The position numbers and the translations under genes were made by a program. A stretch of 64,000 nt of DNA. Source: an uncultured Desulfobacteraceae bacterium (GTDB lineage: Bacteria > Desulfobacterota > Desulfobacteria > Desulfobacterales > UBA5852). The notes under the pieces were generated by a model. That model saw nothing but the letters and a program-made list of their open reading frames with translations, was not told where the DNA came from and ran no database searches. Shown piece after piece: positions 58,401-64,000 of the stretch. The stretch is taken from contig CAJXSL010000008.1 in the NCBI GenBank assembly GCA_913060875.1, positions 124,001 to 188,000 of the forward strand, written 5' to 3'. The stretch's first letter is position 1. The number at the start of each line of letters is the position of its first letter.

Positions 58401-58841
58401 ACCCAGTTTGAAATTTTTTTGCCGACCGGCAGCGGCGACACAATGGCGGCCGGCGAGGCTGCCGCCAATGTCTATCGCGGCAAGGGCCGTATCCTCTTTG
58501 TGGAAGACGATCCGGATCAGCTGGAAATCATTCCGCGCGTACTGCGCAAACTCGGCTACCAGGTCGAGGCCCGCAATGGGGGGCAGGCCGCCAAGCAGGC
58601 CATCGAGGAAGCCGAAGAACCTTTCCATCTGGTCATCACGGATTATGACATGCCGGAAGTCAACGGCATCGAACTGGCCGAGGCGATCCGGGATAAAAAC
58701 CCGGAAACCCCCATTATGCTGGTGACCGGTCGCAAGAGCCCGGTGGCCATGTCCGGGCATATTGATTCCATACGGAAAGTCGTTATAAAGCCTTATAACA
58801 AGGCCATTTTGTCCGAGGCAATCCGGGAAGTGCTGGAATAA
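55440..58841 (+). CDS. Hybrid sensor histidine kinase: periplasmic ABC-substrate-binding-like sensor, multiple PAS, HisKA/HATPase, C-terminal receiver
   Basis: [29 protein letters not shown] (ABC_sub_bind-like), PAS segments, [20 protein letters not shown] (H box), [45 protein letters not shown], receiver [12 protein letters not shown]...[18 protein letters not shown]. Confidence 0.93.
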   Translation: MTKRWFRVAMMGLVLMAVASFGGGAARAVASDRLNVLHLNSYQDGYIWSDSLTEGLKSVIGASDLNIALNIEYMDSKQRYDDNVKMSLYGIYAFKYQGIDIDAIVVSDNNAFDFILQFRDRLFPGIPVIFCGINDFNASLIRDQANITGVTEDFDVKTNLRMALRFHPERRKIVVIGDLGTTGRAIGNQVRAAIADFHDRPEIEFVVSDQLQPILEQAKAVAEEAIFYFIPFYMDDEGERYSANEILSKLYTATDAPIYSNWEFMLGSGIVGGKVLSGFAHGAAAGDILVRVLKGEKPADIPVQAPNDEPYIFDNNLLKRFEISTSDLPPESSLINHTSYLFQINRQLFWALVIGMTVITVTLVVLMFNISERRAIEQRIKEQLAFVKLLMNTIPIPIYFQDQHGVVTECNEAFEKWFQLDRRNIIGRNIKSFSAVGPAQLTDGVDDELMTQDGIRIYEASLSTAGPDRQDVILHKASYGNAKGEISGLVGVVYDITARKKAERELIEAEEKYRSIFENSALGIFRASADGRILDANPALANMLGFDSLTELKMAGAEMPGALCFKPQKPVDPTIDGLAPVQFERECWTQDGRKIIVTQHLRSVWGEDGGIRYYEGFIEDISQRKTAEKNLRESQQMLKLVLDNIPQLVHWKDRDLRYLGANKSFGAFFNIDDVDDIIGKQDLDLFLKKAEAVKSMDTDRAVTTSNQPAYRMRWPVHNRQGEKKWMLVNRMPLHDDKGDVVGVLSSAEDVTQNIIMERRMLESTKMEAIGTLAGGIAHDFNNILTSIYNSTELALEDLASDSQTARDLRRSLKAAERGSQLVQQILTFSRADQEGIHMTDIAGVVEEAVQLISASLPGNIEMDVHIEPHLSPCMADPTQFHQVVMNLCTNSFQALKEKGGKIRIMLQQMDLNGNEAELLGIREGAYLKLSIADNGPGIPIEIQDKIFDPFFTTKGKGEGTGLGLAVAHGIIKGHNGAARVSSNPGVETQFEIFLPTGSGDTMAAGEAAANVYRGKGRILFVEDDPDQLEIIPRVLRKLGYQVEARNGGQAAKQAIEEAEEPFHLVITDYDMPEVNGIELAEAIRDKNPETPIMLVTGRKSPVAMSGHIDSIRKVVIKPYNKAILSEAIREVLE

Positions 58842-58849
58842 GAGCGATT

Positions 58850-60298
58850 ATGGAAGAGACACCCCGCATTCTGATCATCGATGACGAACCCGAGGTTTGC
58901 GAGACCATGCTGAGCATGGTGCATCGCATGCGATACGACGGCACCTGCGCCCAGACCCTGGCCGTCGGACTGCAGAAACTGCGGGACGGTGATTTCGATG
59001 TCGTTTTCCTCGATGTCCGGCTGCCGGACGGCGACGGCATCGAATCCCTGCCGGGCATCAAGCGTGCGCCGTCGCGGCCGGAAGTCATTATCCTGACCGG
59101 CAAGGGTGACCCCGACGGGGCCGAACTGGCGATTCAGGGCGGGGTCTGGGACTATCTGGTCAAACCCTCCCCGGTCAAAAATACCAAACTGACATTGCAG
59201 CGCGCTTTGGCTTACCGTCGGGAAAAGCAGTCGCGCCACGACCTGAAGGTCCTCAATACCCGGGATATCATCGGCGAAAGCCGGGGCATCAAAGGGTGTT
59301 TCGAAAGCGTCGCCCAGGCGTCGCGAACCGATTTCAACGTGCTGATCACCGGGGAGACGGGAACCGGCAAGGAATTGTTCGCCCGCACGATCCACCGCAA
59401 CAGCCTGAGGTCGGCATCGGCTTTTGTGGTGGTGGACTGTGCATCCCTTTCCGACAGTCTTTTGGAAAGCATTCTTTTCGGCCACCGCAAAGGGGCCTTC
59501 ACCGGTGCGGACAAAGACCGCTCCGGCCTGATCCGGCAGGCCCACCAGGGGACGCTTTTCCTGGATGAGATCGGTGAACTGCCCATCGCCTCCCAAAAAA
59601 GTTTTCTGAGGGTTTTGCAGGAAAGGAAATATCGACCGGTTGGCGGCAGCCAGGAGATCAGCAGTGATTTTCGCCTGATTGCGGCCACCCATCGGGATCT
59701 GCCCCAAATGGTGAGGGATGGCCAGTTCCGGGAGGATCTTTATTATCGTCTGAAAACCGTGACCTTGCACCTGCCGCCCCTGCGGGAGCGCGAAGGCGAT
59801 CTGCCGCCGTTAACCCTGAACGGCCTGGCCCGGATTGCGGAGAAAAGCGGAACCGTTCCGAAGGGGGTCGACCCGGAAGTGTTTACGATTCTGGCGGGCT
59901 ACAGCTGGCCCGGCAATGTGCGGGAGCTCTATCATACCCTGGCCCAGGCGGTGGTTGCATCAGGCGCCAATCAGACCCTTTACCCGATGCATTTGCCCAA
60001 GGAAATCCGTATCCAGGCCGCCCGCTGCAAGGTGGCGCAGCAATCCGGCGGCGCCGACGCAATCTCGGGGCAGACAGGCAAGCCCCCCCAGCCTCTGGTG
60101 CTGGACCTGGCCGCCGCCGAATTTTTTGCCAACCCCGAATTCCCTTCCTTAAAAGCGTTTAAAGATCAGATGGAGAAGGTCTATTTCGAGACGTTGGTTC
60201 AAAAGAGCCAGGGGGATATCCAGGCAATGGTTCGCCGCAGCGGCCTGTCCCGGTCGCATTTTTATGCCATGCTGAAGAAGCACGGCATCCGCTTATAG
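58850..60298 (+). CDS. NtrC-family sigma-54 response regulator
   Basis: Receiver ILIIDDEPEVCETML...VVFLDVRLPDGDG; AAA+ ITGETGTGKELFARTIHRNS, GAFTGADKDRSGLIRQAHQGTLFLDEIGELP; Fis-like C-terminus. Confidence 0.95.
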   Translation: MEETPRILIIDDEPEVCETMLSMVHRMRYDGTCAQTLAVGLQKLRDGDFDVVFLDVRLPDGDGIESLPGIKRAPSRPEVIILTGKGDPDGAELAIQGGVWDYLVKPSPVKNTKLTLQRALAYRREKQSRHDLKVLNTRDIIGESRGIKGCFESVAQASRTDFNVLITGETGTGKELFARTIHRNSLRSASAFVVVDCASLSDSLLESILFGHRKGAFTGADKDRSGLIRQAHQGTLFLDEIGELPIASQKSFLRVLQERKYRPVGGSQEISSDFRLIAATHRDLPQMVRDGQFREDLYYRLKTVTLHLPPLREREGDLPPLTLNGLARIAEKSGTVPKGVDPEVFTILAGYSWPGNVRELYHTLAQAVVASGANQTLYPMHLPKEIRIQAARCKVAQQSGGADAISGQTGKPPQPLVLDLAAAEFFANPEFPSLKAFKDQMEKVYFETLVQKSQGDIQAMVRRSGLSRSHFYAMLKKHGIRL

Positions 60299-60367
60299 AC
60301 TCCCCTCCTGGCATGTCCCCCCTATCCTATTTTTCCTGTCGCAATCGGTGCCCTTCCAATGTGGCCG

Positions 60368-60517
60368 GTCTGAAAAACCGGAATTCAAGTGGATTGTCCG
60401 GATTTTCAGACGGTACTCCAACTGTTTGATATCAAATCCAATATAATCTTTTGGGGTCCCTCAGCCCCGCCCGAAAGCGCTGGTGGGCCAGGGAGACGGC
60501 CGTCCGGTTTTTCGGAC
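60368..60517 (+). promoter_or_regulatory. Three copies of a 16-bp palindromic element (candidate UAS for the sigma-54 response regulator)
   Basis: GTCTGAAAAACCGGAA (60368-60383), GTCCGGATTTTCAGAC (60396-60411), GTCCGGTTTTTCGGAC (60502-60517). Confidence 0.7.
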
Positions 60518-60601
60518 AAAATGCCGTTCAAACAAAAAAATTATGTTCTTTGAATGCCATAACATATCGAAATATATATAAATTTAAGTTTTGAAAGCAA
60601 A

Positions 60602-60617
60602 TGGCACGTTTGTTGAT
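60602..60617 (+). promoter_or_regulatory. Candidate sigma-54 (-24/-12) promoter of the TRAP operon
   Basis: TGGCACGTTTGTTGAT, GG-N10-GA spacing, ~90 bp upstream of the TRAP SBP start. Confidence 0.7.
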
Positions 60618-60706
60618 AAGTTCTCTCCGGTAATTGTCGATCCATCGTGCTGTGGCGTCAAGGTAGGCATGCTGGAATTCACCAACCCAACGAGCGAGGG
60701 AGCATT

Positions 60707-61861
60707 ATGAAACGTAAATTGACACTGGCCATTTGTTTTGTCCTGGTTCTTTCATTGACGGCATCGTTTGCCTATGCCGGTGCCAAACGCGGGAAATTCG
60801 GCACCGATGAACGCCATGACGTGGCGAAACGGGTGAAGTTCAAGACGTCGGACGAAAAAATTCGCTGGAAGATGGTCATGCCCTGGTCCAAAGGCCTGTT
60901 GTTTTACGACATCGCGGTGCATTTCTGCGACAGCGTGCGCCTGGCATCGGCCGGCCGCCTGGACATCAAACCGTTTTCCGCCGGTGAACTCGTGCCCGCC
61001 ATGCAAAGTTTTGACTCCGTAAGCAAGGGCTCGGCCCAGGCCGGTCATGACTGGGCCGGCTACTGGAAAGGGAAGAATGAAGCCTTTGTGCCCCTGGCGG
61101 ATGTGCCTTTCGGGTTGAACCCGGAAGGCTACAATATCTGGCTGTACGAAAAGGGCGGTTTGGAACTGGCCCAGGAGATCTACGGCCAGTTTAATCTCCA
61201 GGCCCTGCCCTGCGGTCAGACCGGTCAGGATATGGGGCTTTTCTCCAACAAACGCGCCACCAAAATGGAAGATTTCAAAGGCATGCGCATTCGGACCGTG
61301 GGCTGGTATATGGACATCCTCAATGAACTGGGCGCTTCAGTCAGCCCGCTGCCCGGAGGCGAAGTCTACCTCGCCCTGGAGCGCGGCGTCATCGATGCGG
61401 CGGAGTTCTCCGCCCCGGCCATGAGCTATCCCATGGGATTTGACGAAATTACCAAATACGTCATCGAACCGGGAGTGCATCAGCCCGGCAGCCAGTGCTA
61501 TGTCTTCTTCAACAAAGATGCCTACGACAAACTTCCTGAAGATCTGAAGTGGATCCTCGACATCTGCGCCAAAGAGACCCAGCTGTGGTCCATCAACTGG
61601 ATCAATTCCCTCAATGCCGAAGCCATCAACCGTATTGCCAAGACCGTGGAAATCGTCCAGATGGACAAGGATACGCTGATTCAGTTCCGCAAAACCGCCA
61701 AGACCTACGTCGATGGCCTGAAGGCCAAATATCCCGATGTCAAAAAAGTTGTGGAGTCCCAGGAGAAGTTCATGGAAGAGTTTGCGGTCTGGCGCGAAGC
61801 CCGCGGCGGCGTGGCCCCCTGGCCGTATGAAACCTATGTTTCAGGAAAGATTCACGAATAG
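60707..61861 (+). CDS. TRAP transporter substrate-binding protein (DctP family)
   Basis: Signal peptide; IRWKMVMPWSKGLLFYDIAVHFCDSVRLASAGRLDIKPFSAGELVPAMQSFDSVSKGSAQAGHDWAGY; DFKGMRIRTVGWYMDILNELGASVSPLPGGEVYLALERGVIDAAEF. Confidence 0.95.
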   Translation: MKRKLTLAICFVLVLSLTASFAYAGAKRGKFGTDERHDVAKRVKFKTSDEKIRWKMVMPWSKGLLFYDIAVHFCDSVRLASAGRLDIKPFSAGELVPAMQSFDSVSKGSAQAGHDWAGYWKGKNEAFVPLADVPFGLNPEGYNIWLYEKGGLELAQEIYGQFNLQALPCGQTGQDMGLFSNKRATKMEDFKGMRIRTVGWYMDILNELGASVSPLPGGEVYLALERGVIDAAEFSAPAMSYPMGFDEITKYVIEPGVHQPGSQCYVFFNKDAYDKLPEDLKWILDICAKETQLWSINWINSLNAEAINRIAKTVEIVQMDKDTLIQFRKTAKTYVDGLKAKYPDVKKVVESQEKFMEEFAVWREARGGVAPWPYETYVSGKIHE

Positions 61862-62045
61862 TGCACCGCCGGCGTTCCGGCTGACAGACAAAGTCTTCTC
61901 GGTCGACGCCGGATGGATCGCACACCATTGACCCTGACCCGAATAATTCATGAAATGTTCGGGCTGGAAGCCGGGGGAATGCTTTCCCCCGGCTTTACGC
62001 CGCCGGACCTGTGATCAACAGGGATGCGGTCAGAAGGAAGAAATT

Positions 62046-62552
62046 ATGTTCGCAAAACTTTCCAAAGCAATTGACGGATACAGTCAAAAACAGGGGGAAG
62101 CGACGTCACTGCTGGCCCTGCCGCTTTTGGTGGTGGTGCTCTATGAAGTTTTTATGCGCTACCTGTTCAATGCACCCACCATCTGGGGCTTTGAAGTGAC
62201 CACGTTTCTCTACGGTATTCACTACATGTTCGGCCTGTCTTACACCGATGTCACCGGCGGACACGTGAAGGTGGATATCTTCTCTTCGCGGGCTTCACGG
62301 AAAACCCAGGCCGGTCTCAACATCTTCTCTACACTGGTGTTTTTTCTGCCGGTGATGACCTGCCTGACCATCTGGTCGATCAAGTTTGCCCAGACCTCGG
62401 TTGCCGGCGGGGAACTTAATTCCACCAGCTGGGCACCGGCCATCTGGCCGTTCAAGATCATCATGGCGTTCACACTGCTGGTGCTGGTGCTGCAGGGCGT
62501 ATCCAACCTGATCCGCGAAATCCAGGTGCTGCGTGGCCAAGCGGAAAGCTGA
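62046..62552 (+). CDS. TRAP transporter small permease (DctQ family)
   Basis: Four hydrophobic segments; VVVLYEVFMRYLFNAPTIWGFEVTTFLYGIHYMFGLSYTDVTGGHVKVDIFSS. Confidence 0.93.
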   Translation: MFAKLSKAIDGYSQKQGEATSLLALPLLVVVLYEVFMRYLFNAPTIWGFEVTTFLYGIHYMFGLSYTDVTGGHVKVDIFSSRASRKTQAGLNIFSTLVFFLPVMTCLTIWSIKFAQTSVAGGELNSTSWAPAIWPFKIIMAFTLLVLVLQGVSNLIREIQVLRGQAES

Positions 62553-62576
62553 CGAGGGAAAGGCAAGGGTATATCA

Positions 62577-63920
62577 ATGAGTCCAGAATTTTTAACGGTG
62601 GCCATGTTCGCCACCCTGATTGTTGCGATTTGCCTGGGGCATCCCCTGGCCTATACGCTGGCCGCCGTGGCGGCCCTGTTCGGTCTGATCGACAACGGTT
62701 TCGACATCCCCGGTCTGTTCGACATGTTCGCCAACAACACCTGGGGGTTGATGAACAATTACGTCCTGGTGGCAATCCCTTTGTTCATCCTGATGGCCCA
62801 GCTGCTGGATCGCTCCAAAGTAGCCGATCAGCTCTTTGAAGCCCTCTATGTGGTGCTGGGGGGCCTCAAGGGCGGCCTTGGCCTGGCGGTGGTGGTGGTG
62901 TGTACGGTCTTTGCGGCCACCACGGGTATCATCGGGGCCTCGGTGGTGGCCATGGGGCTGCTGGCGTCTCCCGCCCTGCTGAAAAAAGGCTATCAGAAGG
63001 AGCTTACCAGCGGGATTATCTGCGCGGCCGGAACCCTCGGCATCCTGATTCCGCCGAGTATCATGATGGTGGTCTACGGCGGGTTGACGGGACTGAAAGA
63101 AACGTCGGTGGGCAATCTCTTTGCCGGTGCCATCATTCCCGGTCTTTTGCTGGCAGGCCTGTACTTCCTCTATATCTTTATCCGTTGCCAGATGCAGCCG
63201 GAGTTGGGTCCGCCCATCTCCAAGGAGGAAGCCAGCAGCTGGAGTGCCGCCCAGAAATGGGGCATGACGCTCAAATCCCTGATTCCCCCCCTGGCGCTTA
63301 TTCTTGCGGTGATGGGGACCATCCTGGCGGGCGTGGCGACCCCCACCGAGGCGGCTGGCATGGGAGCGGCCGGTGCCGCCGTCCTGGCGCTGTGTAATCG
63401 CAAATTGACGTGGGATGTGTTGAAACACTCCTGTTTCGCCACCCTGAAGACCACTTCCATGGTCATGATGCTGTTCATCGGGGGCAAATTCTTCAGTACC
63501 GTCTTTCTTAGCATGGGCGGCGGTGATGTGGTGGCCGATGTCCTGGTGGGGAGCGGTTTGAACCGTTGGGTGGCGCTGCTCATCATGATGCTGATCGTTT
63601 TCATGATGGGCATGTTCATCGATTGGGCCGCGATCCTGCTGGTGACCGTGCCCATCTTCATGCCCATCGCCATGGAACTGGATTTCAACCCGCTGTGGTT
63701 TTCCCTGCTGATGTGCGTCAACTTGCAGACGTCCTTCCTGACGCCGCCGTTTGGCTACGCCCTGTTCTATTTCAAAGGGGTGGCGCCTGAGGGGTACACC
63801 ATGATGCATATCTACCGCGGGATCATGCCGTTCGTGCTGCTCCAGTTGATCGGCCTGATCGTTATTGCGCTGTTCCCTAGTCTGGTAACCTGGCTGCCGT
63901 CCATTTTCTTTTCCGGTTAA
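62577..63920 (+). CDS. TRAP transporter large permease (DctM family)
   Basis: VLVAIPLFILMAQLLDRSKVADQLFEALYVVLGGLKGGLGLAVVVVCTVFAATTGIIGASVVAMGLLASPALLKKGYQKELTSGIICAAGTLGILIPPSIMMVVYGGLT. Confidence 0.96.
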   Translation: MSPEFLTVAMFATLIVAICLGHPLAYTLAAVAALFGLIDNGFDIPGLFDMFANNTWGLMNNYVLVAIPLFILMAQLLDRSKVADQLFEALYVVLGGLKGGLGLAVVVVCTVFAATTGIIGASVVAMGLLASPALLKKGYQKELTSGIICAAGTLGILIPPSIMMVVYGGLTGLKETSVGNLFAGAIIPGLLLAGLYFLYIFIRCQMQPELGPPISKEEASSWSAAQKWGMTLKSLIPPLALILAVMGTILAGVATPTEAAGMGAAGAAVLALCNRKLTWDVLKHSCFATLKTTSMVMMLFIGGKFFSTVFLSMGGGDVVADVLVGSGLNRWVALLIMMLIVFMMGMFIDWAAILLVTVPIFMPIAMELDFNPLWFSLLMCVNLQTSFLTPPFGYALFYFKGVAPEGYTMMHIYRGIMPFVLLQLIGLIVIALFPSLVTWLPSIFFSG

Positions 63921-64000
63921 GGGAAAGGGACGCTCCGGATTCAGCATCGACTGTACGGTGGGGCCCTCCATGCGGGGGTACCACCAGCGTTTGCCGCCAC

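Noticed and set aside
62592-63971. 459-aa minus-strand ORF
   Set aside because: Antisense to the DctM TRAP permease; His/Gln-rich mirror of hydrophobic codons.

Overview
This 64 kb window looks like a chromosomal segment of a sulfate-reducer-like deltaproteobacterium (Desulfobacterales-type gene content; taxonomy is inferred). Housekeeping blocks: nfnAB-like genes, tig-clpP-clpX-lon, lnt-prfB-HD-thiE/L, and four tRNAs (Pro, Leu, Val, Asp). Transport operons: thiamine-precursor ABC and ECF/ThiW, Dpp/Opp peptide, ProVWX betaine, Fe3+-type ABC, and a TRAP system beside a hybrid kinase and a sigma-54 response regulator. The most notable items are: (1) two divergent TPP riboswitches with back-to-back promoters, controlling ThiD + ThiW-ECF + a small P-loop NTPase on one side and a ThiXYZ-like ABC system on the other, plus a ThiE-ThiL fusion elsewhere; (2) a single-ORF fusion of a TorD-type chaperone to a molybdopterin oxidoreductase, in a cluster with a degenerate receiver, a NifX-like protein and a divergent sigma-54 activator, with a candidate -24/-12 site; (3) three 16-bp palindromic elements plus a -24/-12 site upstream of the TRAP operon; (4) a degenerate second copy of tRNA-Asp plus its terminator bracketing a ~6 kb Fe-ABC/DHH segment; (5) prfB with a programmed +1 frameshift at CTT-TGA-C; (6) intergenic hairpin repeats with nested stems, and a separate ACGCGTGAAATATCCGGG repeat. 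No CRISPR array, intact transposase or prophage was seen. All assignments are from reading motifs and translations; no database search was run.
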